From assembly GCF_029852145.1 (NCBI RefSeq), contig NC_079978.1:7812001-7876000 (forward strand): a stretch of DNA of 64,000 nucleotides, in the 5' to 3' direction. This document shows, piece after piece, positions 21,401-32,216 of this stretch. Within the stretch, counting starts at the first letter, position 1. The number at the start of each line of letters is the position of its first letter. The translations under genes and the position numbers were made by a program. The notes under the pieces were generated by a model. The model was not told the DNA's origin. It did no database searches and saw nothing but the letters and a program-made list of their open reading frames with translations. This stretch comes from Microplitis mediator. Lineage: Eukaryota > Arthropoda > Insecta > Hymenoptera > Braconidae.

Positions 21401-24400
21401 TTTTTCTTTATTAAATACACAATTAATTAATGGTTTCAATATTAATTTATTTATTTTTATTTTAATTTTGTTATTTATCGTAAATTGTTCAGCGAGTCTA
21501 AATTATTTATATTTATTTTTGAATTTCAGTATAATAATGAAGATAGATATCGCGAATTAATTTCATTAAATGAAATAGAAATAAATAATGAAATATGCAT
21601 GGATACTTCAACAGTTGATGAGTTAGAAGTAGTAACCGAAAAAGATAAATCTAGCAATATAGATGTAGCTGAACTAAATAATCAAGTGACAGAAAGTAAT
21701 CCAGTAATACAAACTAATCAAACAGTTATACAATGTCCAAATAATACATCAACAAAATTAGATGATCGTTTTAAATATGTACTACAGTCAGATTTAAATA
21801 ATTTATTATTAGAACCATTAGCATCACTTGACTCTACAAATATTACGAATAATACATCAGAAAATTTAATTGTGGAAAATACTGTTGATAATTTAATAAT
21901 AGATAACAATCAACAGTCACAAGAACAGATAAATTGTTTAAATAATGCCAATAATAAGTATGAAGATAAATGTGAACAAGGTGCATTAACAGAAACGAGT
22001 AGCCATCAAGATATTGTGGATCCAATAACGGAGAATATATTTAATAGTGATCAAACATTTGATGATACTGATGTACTATACAATGATCAACGTGGTTACC
22101 CCGCATTTAGGTGCAAAAAGTGTAAGGATTTATTTAGTAAAGAAGAAGATTTATTAATACATGACTTATATCATACAAGAACAACTTTTCCAGATCAAGA
22201 ACGTAAATGTGGACACTGTTCATTGTCATTTTTCAATCGTAAAGATTTACAAAATCATATATCTGATAAACACAGTGGATTGCAAATGCTATTTAAATGC
22301 GGTATTTGTGATAAAATATATGAAAAATGGTCAAGCTTAGATGTACATGAGGCTACACATCGTCAAGATAAACCTTATCTATGTGATCTTTGTGGTAAAA
22401 GTTTTAAACATTCAAATAATTTGAGAGGACATAAACGTACACATTTAGATGTAACTAAGAAAAAGAGGCATAATTGTGAAGTATGTGGCAATGCTTTCAG
22501 ATCAAGGTTAATATATTTATTTTATCACAATTATAAGTATAATGATACAATGCTATTTATATTTATGCTATCATCTCAATTTGCATTTATATTTATCACA
22601 GATTTCATTTGAAAGAACATATGAATCAACATAATGGCGATAAACCATATAAATGTGAACAATGTGAAAAAGCATTTTCTAAAAGAATTCAATTACGACA
22701 ACATCGACTTTCGCATGGTTTGAATAAACACACTTGTCCTATTTGCGGTGTATCATTCAATCGCAGGGGTAATATGAATACGCATATGAAAAGACATAAT
22801 AAAGATGACGGGATGTATACTTGTAGTGTAAGTGTTTTACAAATTATACATAGACATTCTCAGTACAAAATCTTATTCCAAATTTTTAACAAAATTACTC
22901 TTTTTGTATTTTTTGTTAGCAATCGTTGTAATATATATTGTTATATAAAAATTTAAGGGGATCACTATTGCGAAAAATTAAGAACAATTTTGCACAACTC
23001 AATTGCGAAGCAATGAGATGTGTCCTGCTAACGCTTACTCGGTCCCAGTTGATTCACTCACGTAAAAACCATATTTACATTTATTCAAATATCCTCAACT
23101 AGAACAAAATTCGTACCATTTGAAAGATAGTTTATTTATGAATAAAATGAACACAATTTTAAGTCGCTTTTTTTGAAAGTAATGATTGAAAAACAAAAAT
23201 GTAAAAAAAAACCTGTGATGTCCGTCAGTATGTACAGATGTTGGTAAAAACAACAACTTGAAAAATGCACAACCGATTGATCTATTTTAATTTTTTTTAC
23301 ACTTGAATTCTTAAATAGAAGAACTCTTTTGAAAATCACTATCCAAATCTTTTTGGTTATAATTAATAAAAACTTCTATTGATAAAAAATCTATTGATCA
23401 CTTTTTGAATGAGCGAGTTCTGCATGCATTGATTTTCCAACTTTTTTTTAATTTTTTTGCACGTTATCAATAAAAACTTTGTCTTAAATAAAAACATTTA
23501 TATTGATTGTGCATCTTAAAAATTTTTTCTATAGTTGAATTGTAAATTAAAGAAAAAATTGATTAATTTTTTTACGAATGGTATAAATATAAATTATTGA
23601 CCTAACAAAAAAAAATAATGCAGATTTTATTTAATTCGTTTTTATATTAAAACAATGAAAATGACAATTTTCGAATAAACCATTTCTATAGATAAAATTT
23701 TAAATTATTGAACAAAATATGGAATCCGGTGTATGAAGTTATCATTTATCGAATGAAAATTTTATTCGTTTCAAAATTTCAATTTATCTGTAAGAATGGC
23801 TCATTTTAAATTCTCGTTTATTTAAGTATAAGTTATGTTTCGTTTCTGCGCAAGTGTCAGAGGTACAGAAAAGATATCCAATTTTTCAAACATTTATTGC
23901 AATAAACGGGTCTGAAATTTTATCATATGTAGATTTTTATGTTCTTGAAAACGTATATTACACAATACATCAAAATTGTCTTTATTAAGCAGGTTCGTTA
24001 AAAAATTTTATACTTGAATATCTACACGATCAATTTTACTAAATATTTGAACATTAATTTAACTTCAAGTTTCATATAAAAATCATAGTAATGCTGTATT
24101 ATAATTGTTAGGATAGATAACAAATTTTTCGGAGTCTCTTTTAAAATTCAAAAACCTCCTACGAGTTATAAATTTATTTATCAAAATATTAAATAAAAGA
24201 AATGATTTAATTTGACGTAAAAGTACTTATGTACCTTGAGCAATGTTTAATAATTATTTTTTGCTCACCAACATAAGAGTTCAGTCTACGAAAAAAAAAC
24301 GTGTTTTTACATTATATACATTGTTATATAAAAAAAAATATAAATTAATGCAGCTTTGTTAAAAAAAATGTAAATAATTAATTATAAACAAGACACAAAG

Positions 24401-25945
24401 TAGACGCTTATTTTTTCATGATTTTTAGAAAAGCGACTTGCCAGGCCGGTATCGATCGGGTCTTGGCTATGCATTATAAAATATAAAATATTTGATCCGT
24501 TTTATAAAAATATCTCTTCAAACTTAATATATTTATATTACTATAATAATAAAGTATACATTTATGACACCGAAGTTAGCCGATGTCAAATAACTTTTGA
24601 ATTTTGTAAAAACAATACATTACAAAAAAAAAATATTTCAGAAAATTGCACCTATAGTTTTTTTAACTTTCTACATGTGCATATTTTTAGTTTTTTTTTT
24701 TTTACATTAAATTGTTTACAAAAAAATCCGAAAATTGTTAGTTGTCTGGTAACTACACAGTCATATATATTTATATAATTAACGAAATTTACATTTTTAA
24801 TGAATTGTTAACATTTTGTGAATAATAAAACTGCAGTCATTTAAACATTTAATGATTCTGATTCATTGTCATTAATTAAAAATTCTTACATAAACATGAA
24901 ATTTTCATTAAATTAATATTTCATTATAAAAATATATATATTCAATTAATAAGTTTGAAAACACAAAAATTATATTTATATATAAAACGTTTCTAAGGAC
25001 TTTTGTACTGAGTAATTAGCTTAATATAATTACTATCTACCGTAGTAACCATAATAATTAAATTAATAGTTTACAGTAAAGTAATAATGGACTTAAATTA
25101 ATTTATCTATTGAACTTTAAATTAAGCTGAAGAATATTTAGGTTACGATGAGAAATAATGATAATATTTTTTAGGTATGTGAATGCAGATTTAAATCAAT
25201 GAGTGAATTAAAATTACATCGTAAAGAGCACACTGATAATGATATACTTGAAAGTATTAAAAAAAAATGTAATGATAAAGAAATATTTCAATGTAAAATA
25301 TGTTCACGTGCATTTCCTAAACGTGCTGCATTATTAAATCATGAGCGTACACACAATGGTACACAGCTAAGAGTTGAATGTGATATTTGTGGTAAAAAAT
25401 TAGCTAACAAAAGTTCATTAAAATATCACACTAAATCAATACATACAACGGAAAGACCACACATGTGTCAATTTTGTGGCGAAGCATTTGTTACCAAAGA
25501 AGCGCGACTTATTCACGAAAGAATTCACACTGGTGAACGTCCGTATGCATGTAAAATATGTAATATGCAATATAGATGCTCGAGTAATCTTAGTCAGCAT
25601 ATGAAAGTTCATTCTGAAGTACGACCTTATACATGTCAACATTGTAATAAAAGTTTTACACGTAAAGGTGCATTAACTATTCATGAACGTACTCATAGTG
25701 GTATTAAACCATTTACTTGTACTATTTGTGATAAAATATTCTCACAAAAATATGAATTAATTAAACATATTAAAGTACATGAAATAAAAACACTTAATTG
25801 TGAATATTGCAATGAAATATTTTCTTCAAAGACTGATATATCTAAACACTTTGATAGTGTTCATAGATTTTATTCCAATGATTCTTTAATTAATGATAAA
25901 AACATTTTACTTACGAACAATTTACAAATATACTCCTTAGATTAG
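18422..25945 (+). CDS. THAP-ZAD-C2H2 zinc-finger protein, five exons
   Basis: Probable DNA-binding transcription factor in the nucleus. Coding exons: 18422-18519, 19228-20011, 21530-22506, 22602-22827, 25175-25945; all GT-AG and phase-consistent, giving 951 aa. Residues 1-88 form a THAP zinc-binding domain: C6-x4-C11, then C61-x2-H64, with P29, W37, F70 and the closing 'AVPTLF' motif at 83-88. Residues 89-210 are Asn- and Asp-rich linker. Residues about 213-288 are a ZAD, the insect dimerisation domain, with C215-x2-C218 and C261-x2-C264. From residue 489 onward I count 15 C2H2 fingers, with linkers such as 'HTGERPYAC'; one finger spans the exon 4-5 junction. THAP gives sequence-specific binding in known proteins, and ZAD normally dimerises. 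The THAP-to-ZAD join is within one open exon, so the combination does not depend on splice guesses except for the first 33 residues. I do not recognise a named orthologue. Confidence 0.9.
18669..18785. mobile_element. Small inverted-repeat element in intron 1
   Basis: Ends 'cctgattataagaaacgatt' and 'aatcgttttgtttaatcagg' are inverted, 117 bp overall, with internal 'aaaacgattcaa' repeats. The terminal 'cctgatta' is shared with the element at 18897-19184. Confidence 0.6.
18897..19184. mobile_element. MITE with TCCCTGATTA ends in intron 1
   Basis: The left end 'tccctgattaaaaactccga' and right end 'attggagtctttaatcaggg' are inverted. The inside is rich in 'ccgattgaa' and 'tcaatcgg' units. It ends about 45 bp before exon 2 of the THAP-ZAD gene. 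Confidence 0.7.
20072..20680. mobile_element. TIR element with TCACAAAAATTAAGGGA ends, intron 2
   Basis: The left end 'tcacaaaaattaagggagat' and right end 'tcccttaatttttgtga' are inverted, and pairing continues for about 55 bp, including 'tttttaagtgattttcaa'. The element is about 609 bp and non-coding. The ends resemble the 'caaaaaattaaaggagc' motif inside the palindrome. Confidence 0.75.
20757..21075 (-). pseudogene. Probable LINE 3'-end fragment with (TAAA)n tail
   Basis: On the minus strand, an AT-rich reading ends in 'taaataaataaataaa', like the tail of the fragment at 9691-10505. The stretch before it reads 'LTRLVNVPTTWKNYIKRC' and is broken afterwards. It is very decayed, so assignment is tentative. 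Confidence 0.35.
22828..25174. other. Long intron 4 of the THAP-ZAD gene
   Basis: A 2.3-kb intron in the middle of the finger array, splitting one C2H2 finger immediately after its first cysteine. It contains the element at 24568-24768 and otherwise AT-rich DNA. A less AT-rich patch at about 23000-23050 has no recognised coding content. Confidence 0.6.
24568..24768. mobile_element. MITE, CTGAAGTTAGC family, copy 2
   Basis: The left end 'caccgaagttagccgatgtc' is mirrored imperfectly by 'gttgtctggtaactacac'. It is shorter than the copy at 16975-17282, so it has an internal deletion relative to that copy. Confidence 0.55.
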
Positions 25946-25962
25946 ATATTGATACTTGTGGT

Positions 25963-25968
25963 AATAAA
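25963..25968 (+). promoter_or_regulatory. Candidate polyadenylation signal of the THAP-ZAD gene
   Basis: AATAAA lies 18 nt after the stop codon. It would give a very short 3' UTR ending before the element that starts at 26010. Confidence 0.5.
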
Positions 25969-26009
25969 TTTCTGTACTACGGCAGTTAATTTATGTCTTT
26001 ATATCACGC

Positions 26010-27125
26010 ACTGTAAAAAATTTTTGGACTCGGTGTGAAAATTACACCAAATATCGCGTTAAATTTAAGTGGTGTGGATTAAAAATTCTTACACCGTCAA
26101 GCGTGTAAATGTGTAATTCATAATAATTTTGAGATAAGAAAAATAATCATAAAAATATTGAAATGTTTAAAATGCTATTTAACGCGGAATGTTGTAAAAA
26201 AAATTAGTTTTACAGTTAAGGTAAGTGACCCCTCTATCGGCCAGTTAAGCGTATTTTTTTTTTCGAATTAAGAATTAAAATTAAAAAAAATAATTCATGT
26301 ATAAAACAGTGATAGAACCTTGAAGCCTATATATTTAACTTCAAATTAAAAAAAAATATATGTAAAAATATTAATTAGAAATTAAATAATAAATGCAAAT
26401 AACTTCAATTCCTGATGTCCCCTCTATCGGCTTAGCTGCCCCCTCTATCGGCCTCCTTTTAGATAACATTTTAACTGATCGGATGTATATAATTTATTTA
26501 CGTCTATTCTAAATATTTATATTTATTTTGAAATTTAACTTAATCAATTTGTTTATTTATTTCGACATTAACAAATTAAATTGACTATTTTGCGTATAAA
26601 TGCTGATAACCTCAAAAAAAATAAAACTAAGGTGGCCGATAATGCACACAGAGGTAATTTTCTTGTATCTATATTCGGCCACCCTATTTTTAATATAAAT
26701 TAGGCAAAAATCATTAAATTTTTGATTCCTAAAATTACTATGAAACAAGTTAATAAGATAACAAAAAAAATCGGACTTTTATTGTAATTTTGAATTAGTA
26801 ATCGGTTATTGAAAAAACAAGAATACTTAACCTACCTGATAAGAAATCACCAGAAATCGCATCTAACGCACTACTATTTTTTTTTATAATTATAAAATGA
26901 ATTTTTACAATAATCAAAGTATGTTTAATCTAAACTAGATTAATTTCACTTTTTTTTAAAAAACTATTTACGCATGAATACGTACTTATTGTGGAAATAT
27001 ATCGATTTTTCGACTAAGTGGCCGATAAAGGGGGCCTGGCCGATAGAGGGGTCACTTACCTTATTTCACATCACACGGCCTCGTGAAGTTCTCAGGGGCC
27101 ATTGTTACACCAAAATTTTATACAG
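26010..27125. mobile_element. CACTGTAAAAA-end element interrupted by another element
   Basis: Outer ends are 'gcactgtaaaaaatttttgg' at the left and 'caccaaaattttatacagt' at the right. The left 110 bp match sequence at 39552-39680, including 'ttacaccgtcaagcgtgtaa', so this is a repeat family. It is split by the TA-flanked element at 26219-27060. Confidence 0.6.
26219..27060. mobile_element. TA-flanked TIR element with CCCCTCTATCGGCC motifs
   Basis: Terminal inverted repeats of about 25 bp are perfect: 'aggtaagtgacccctctatc' against 'gatagaggggtcacttacct'. TA flanks both ends, as expected for Tc1/mariner-type insertion. The core 'cccctctatcgg' recurs internally at about 26419 and 26450, and 'ggccgata' occurs at 26634 and 27020. 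No transposase frame was found, so it is non-autonomous. Confidence 0.8.
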
Positions 27126-27129
27126 TACA

Positions 27130-28395
27130 TGGTTGCGACCGATTTTCAGCATTGCAACAAACCTAAGACTAGGACACAAGACTTAGGCATTCAAGCTCAA
27201 TACTTTTGTATTGAATCTAATACTGAATTAAATTGAATACTTTTACAAACTTTAAGCTATACGTCAAAAAAAGTTTTATTTAAAATAATAATTTTATCTG
27301 TTATAAAAACAAAAAAAGTATTCATTTATTTACTTGAAATAATTTAAATTCACTGATACAGACAATCAGTATTAATGATTATAATTGAATTTATAAACTG
27401 GTACGTAATTTTCATAGAAAATTATATCGTACCATTTCGTTTACGACAGAATTATTATTCAACTATTTAAAATAAAAATAAATGAGTAAACAAATGTCGT
27501 AGCTGAAAAAAATTAAATTTCAGGTGAGACGATAAAAATTATTCGCTATTGTTCATTGCTTTCCTGCCATGCTAAATACAGAAGTAATAATTTAACATTA
27601 GGTGGGTAATATTTAATGATTTATTTTAAATAATTTTATTTCAAAAGGTTTGAGCTAAATGGTAATGCCAGTCCCCTTCATTATTAATTATTTTATAGAG
27701 ACAGTCAAAAATTCCAATAATATAAATATTATTCAAAATTCTTACATTTCAGTCGCCCATAAAAACGAAATATTATTTCAATTTTTAGCCCAAGTAAAAT
27801 CAACTTTCAGTATGAAAACAAATAAATTTTTAAATTAAATCATTACTAGGGTGCCTGAGCCAATAAATGAACGCTTAACTTGTGAATATACAGTCTATTT
27901 TTCAATCTTTTGATATAGAAGGATTCAATAAAATTAGAATTTAAATTCTAAAAGTAATCAATCAAACAGTTATTATATTTTTTTCGCGAAAAATCTTAAT
28001 GTGTAAGTAAAAGTTAAATAAAGTTCATTTACTGGCTGTGTTCATTCACGGGAGCTCACCCTGAATTAGAAATTGCCATTAAGTATTTTTTTAAAGAAGC
28101 TCAATTGATTCTTTTTTTTTATATTAAAATTGAGTTAATCAAACAAAGTTTTGAATTAATCTTATATAAACTAAGTAAATAAACCGAAAAAAAATAGCTA
28201 ACTCTCTAAACGCAACACTTATTCTAAATGTAAAATAAATAAGTAGACTTACGCTAATAATACTGTGATCTATACTTTTTATACAAAAATATATCAATAC
28301 TCATAATCGGTATTGATAATGTGACTATTGAATAATCACTTCAAACCACTGTTGTCATTAGTCAATATTATATAATAGACTTATTTATTAACTTA
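27130..28395. other. Intergenic AT-rich stretch
   Basis: Nothing gene-like is seen; short unsupported frames only. Confidence 0.6.
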
Positions 28396-28399
28396 TTTC

Positions 28400-28584
28400 T
28401 ACACTGTAAAAAACCGAGGGTAAATTCGGAGTGATTGCAAATTTTATTTAAACCTGCATCCGCTCTTTTAATATTAAAATAAACTCCCCTTCAGAGTGAG
28501 TTTTACTCCAAGGGAATTAAATGCATACATTTAGTCATCCGCTCCGAATTTACCCCGGATTTAATTCGCAAATTTTACAGTGTA
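28400..28584. mobile_element. MITE with TACACTGTAAAA ends, 185 bp
   Basis: The ends 'tacactgtaaaa' and 'ttttacagtgta' are inverted. The interior has 'gagggtaaattcgga' mirrored by 'tccgaatttaccccgg'. It is related by its termini to the element at 42705-43143. Confidence 0.75.
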
Positions 28585-29165
28585 AGTATTAGTATTATTA
28601 GAAAAAAAAATTAAGGTCCAAATACACTAGAAATAATTAAAACTTCTGTCGATTGACTATCGGTCCATCTTTGCCTTCTATCTAATGTACAATCATCTAA
28701 TCTAGAATCTTTTTTATATACATATACTTTTACATAATTAACTCAACATATATTTATTATAAAATTATATACACTTTAAAGATGTTATATTACACTTCTA
28801 AATTAGTTTTATTACAAATATAGTGAGCAGATAAAAGCTATACAAAGTAAATACTTTTTTGACTAAATAATTTATTTTTAATAATTTTTTAAATTTATAA
28901 AATACATTTTAGTTGCGATAAAGGGAAATTTAATTCTTTAATAAACAAACATTCTTTTGTTAAAAGTATTTTTATCGCTCACTATAGTGATATAAAAATA
29001 GCAATATATGTGTAGTGATTAATTAGTCTTAAGTAGATGGATTATAAAAAAAATTGAGTGCCTCTCATAACTTTTTATTAACTAGTTTAGGATGCATAAA
29101 CTCAAAATTATTGTTAATGTTAGTTGTTTAAAAAAAACAAAATGGCCCTAATACTCTTTCATTCG
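28585..29165. other. Intergenic AT-rich stretch
   Basis: No feature recognised. Confidence 0.55.
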
Positions 29166-29171
29166 TTTACT

Positions 29172-29376
29172 TATACACAGAAAAAAAAGTTATCTTGAGT
29201 CAAGAAATTATTTTGGAAGACAAACGTTTTTGGTAACCAAGTCAAGATTTTCTGAAGCCAAAAGAAACTGTCTCGATCAGACATCTCTACTTTATTCGAG
29301 AAAATTGAAGTTTTCAAAACAACTTTCTTGAATTAAGAATATTTACTTTCAGTCAAAACTTTTTTTCTGTATATAT
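29172..29376. mobile_element. Intact MITE (uninterrupted relative of 9547-10560)
   Basis: Termini are 'tacacagaaaaaaaagttat' and 'aactttttttctgtata', weakly inverted. The interior matches both halves of the interrupted copy in EMC1, including 'ggaagacaaacgtttttgg' and 'aagaatatttactttcagtc'. It shows the pre-insertion state of that site in a paralogous copy. Confidence 0.75.
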
Positions 29377-29383
29377 ATATATT

Positions 29384-29718
29384 AGACCGTGCCAAATAAA
29401 ATCGATATTTGTTGTTTCGGACCCATGGGTGGACGGTTAGATTTATCAAAAAATTATAAAAGATTGTTTTTGTAGAGCGTTCGAATCTCAATGATATGTT
29501 ACTTTGTTTCCATTTATTGATCCGGTAACGAGTTATAAATTTTCAAAGTTAAAAAAATTTTTCCCTATTGTTATTTAAATGGGAAATCTCATTTAAGTGA
29601 ATGCGCGTTTTGTAATAGAATTGGAGGGCACAATCTGGTACCCACTTTTTTTATTTTACATAACGTAATTTTCGTATCGGATCGAAAAACAAAATATCGA
29701 TTGTATTTGTCACGGTCT
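29384..29718. mobile_element. MITE with AGACCGTG ends
   Basis: The left end 'agaccgtgccaaataaaatc' and right end 'gattgtatttgtcacggtct' are inverted, with 'atcgatattt' and 'aaatatcgat' also paired. It is flanked by TA-rich tracts on both sides. No coding content. Confidence 0.75.
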
Positions 29719-30505
29719 CATATATATATGTATAACTATAAAATTGTCAATGCAAATGTGCCATTATATAAATATAAGATATTAAATAAAAAAAATAGTG
29801 CGTATATAAAACAAAAATAGTAACAATTATTTACAAAAAAAATAAAAAGCAAAAAAAAAATAATAGTAGCGGATTAAATTTTGTAATCGATTATTTTAAC
29901 AATGTGGTAACGATGGAAATGATTACGTAGTTTGTTGAATATAATTAACTCATAACATAAATATGTATGTGTATCAGATATAAGTTAGAAAAAAAAGTCC
30001 AAACGTAATAATTCTAACGGCCAAAGAAAACGGTAAAAAATAATATACTGTCAGCTATTTTACTTTATTTAATACTCAATTATTTTTCTATAAAACAAAT
30101 ATACTGTAGTTTATGAATTGTTACTTTAAAATTTAATCAAAGATTTTAAACAAATCTAGTATTTTTTTTTACATCAAAACTATATCAAGTATAAAAATAA
30201 GTCCATGCTTACACTTGAAGCAAAAGAACGGAGTAAAGGTTACGATGCTAATTTCGTACCGGAACTTTTTTTAGTATATTAAAATCTTATACATGTTTTA
30301 TTTATTAGAGAAACTATAAATGAATTTATAAAATATTCGGTTTATTAATTAATGAGATAAATAAGTTAACAAGTAGGAAAATATAGTTGTATTACACTAT
30401 AGAATTTGATAACGTCATTAAAAGGAGTGATAATTTTAATATTATTAATCCATCCGATGGTCGCTAATAATTTTTAATGCAATATTTTATATTAAGATAA
30501 TGCTG
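29719..30505. other. Intergenic AT-rich stretch
   Basis: No gene or clear repeat recognised. Confidence 0.5.
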
Positions 30506-30512
30506 TTAGTTT

Positions 30513-30734
30513 TAGAATTACCGTTCAGAATTTAATTAAATTTGATATATATATATATATAGTAGATAATGATGAGAAAAAAGTCTGATTAAAATTTTGA
30601 AGAGCTACATGAGTACGCCCAGGTTTCATCAAATTTATTTTTTCTCTGCATCTCTTCGAAAATTTAAAAGGATTTTTTTCTTATCATTTCCTGCTAATAT
30701 GTTAAATTTCATTGGATTCTGAACGGTAATTCTA
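30513..30734. mobile_element. MITE with TAGAATTACCGTTCAGAAT ends
   Basis: The left end 'tagaattaccgttcagaat' and right end 'attctgaacggtaattcta' are inverted. An inner pair, 'agtagataatgatgagaaaa' against 'tttcttatcatttcctgct', extends the hairpin. A short TA run lies between the two blocks on the left. Confidence 0.75.
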
Positions 30735-30815
30735 GAACCGAGAGTAATACCTGGAACACATGGTCTATGAAAATAAATATTTTAGCAATAACACACCCTG
30801 TTCGTTAAATATTAC

Positions 30816-31076
30816 AGTCGAACTCCATTAACTCGGCCAGTTAGTCTACGGAGAAACGGCAATTTCTTGGGATTTCCGAGTTAACGGATGCCCCTTCTCC
30901 CGTAAAAAGTAAACTATACGCATGCGCTCTTACATTTACATGAATCATGCACATATAAATATACGCAAACACGTATATACGGATAGCATGGGGTGGGAGA
31001 AAGCTTAGCTTGTAGTGGGGGTCAAGATTGAGGGGTAGTTCCGAGATAATGGAATTCGAGTTAATCGAGATTGACT
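30816..31076. mobile_element. Pogo/Tigger-like non-autonomous element
   Basis: The left end 'acagtcgaactccattaact' and the right end, near 'ggaattcgagttaatcgaga', are imperfect inverted repeats. 'CAGT...ACTCC.TTAA' ends are typical of the pogo/Tigger branch of Tc1/mariner elements. It contains a less AT-rich core with no transposase frame. Confidence 0.5.
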
Positions 31077-31340
31077 GAATTTAATTTAAAACGGTTTAAA
31101 ATAGATTATTTTATGATAATTAACATCATTAATAATAAAAAAATGACGCCAATAATTTTTAATATATGTTTTATAATAATTATCATTTTGATTTAATACC
31201 AAAATAATCATGAAATCAAAGATTACTTTATTTATTGTGACTTAATAACAATAACGTGGTAATTAAACAGTAAATCAACTGACAAATACTCATATAAATT
31301 ATTAATTAATAATCAACTTTTATAGCTGGGTTAGTAGAAA

Positions 31341-31550
31341 ATGCGATTCGGGTATCTTCGGTTTTTTAGGAAAATGTTAAGATTTTATGTTATAGCAAGT
31401 TCGGCTCATTGTTTAGAGTACATATATTTCCATGCATTAAATTATATCAGGGCAAAGTTCAAAGAAGAAAAACAAAGACGCAAATGTAAGGAAAATGAAT
31501 GTACTCAGAGCTGCTCAGAGCAACGAGTCGAACCTGCCATTTCTTCATGA
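31341..31550 (+). CDS. Small unrecognised frame, 69 aa, doubtful
   Basis: An ATG-started frame with a Lys/Arg/Glu/Cys-rich end ('KFKEEKQRRKCKENECTQSC'). No family resemblance. It may be a chance frame or a terminal exon of an unseen gene; an AATAAA lies about 150 bp downstream. Not part of the FAR genes, whose coding begins at 32217. Confidence 0.15.
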   Translation: MRFGYLRFFRKMLRFYVIASSAHCLEYIYFHALNYIRAKFKEEKQRRKCKENECTQSCSEQRVEPAISS

Positions 31551-31967
31551 TAATCCGAATCGCAATCTATCTCTAATTTAACTCTATTTGAAAATTAATT
31601 TTCATTTATTTATTGTATTAAGTTAAATTATGTTGCTCTACCACGTAAACTATTATGTATTTATTTGAATGATTTTGTTGAAAATTATATTTTGTTAATG
31701 ACATTTATAAATAAATAAATTTTAAGTTTTTACTTTTGTCTTTATTTATTTATATAATTTAATAAATAAAATAATGATATTTAAATAGGTATTATTTTAT
31801 AATATCAACCTATAAACACACTTATTGGTAGACCCGATGTATAATTTGACCATGAACCACAATGCGTCAGCATATTCGAAAACAATATATTAAGAACGGT
31901 GCATTGTAAACTCTTTTACATTTATTATTCCATGAATATGGAGTTTATTTGGCGATTCTCATTCTAG

Positions 31968-32005
31968 TATAAAAGCCGAATGAGTCGTAAAATTTGGGAA
32001 CAGTG
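31968..32005 (+). promoter_or_regulatory. TATA box plus initiator, FAR copy 1
   Basis: TATAAAAG at 31968-31975 is followed 33 nt later by 'aacagtgt', which fits the arthropod CAGT initiator. Matching pairs occur upstream of copies 2 and 3 at the same spacing, inside conserved flanks such as 'tcatgaatatg' and 'taagtca'. This implies a 5' UTR of about 215 nt. Confidence 0.7.
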
Positions 32006-32216
32006 TACTTAAGTCATTTGGCAACAATTGTGCGAAAATAACGAATATGTATTTATAAATATATGTTTACGAACAGTACTGAAATTACCATTACGCACTT
32101 ATAGTGTTGTTCGTTTTTAATAATTATTAATTATTTATATACTCACTTAAGCTATCGTAGTTTTTTGGTTTTTATAATAAAACGTAAACTGGATAAGTAG
32201 CGTTATACATTGTACA

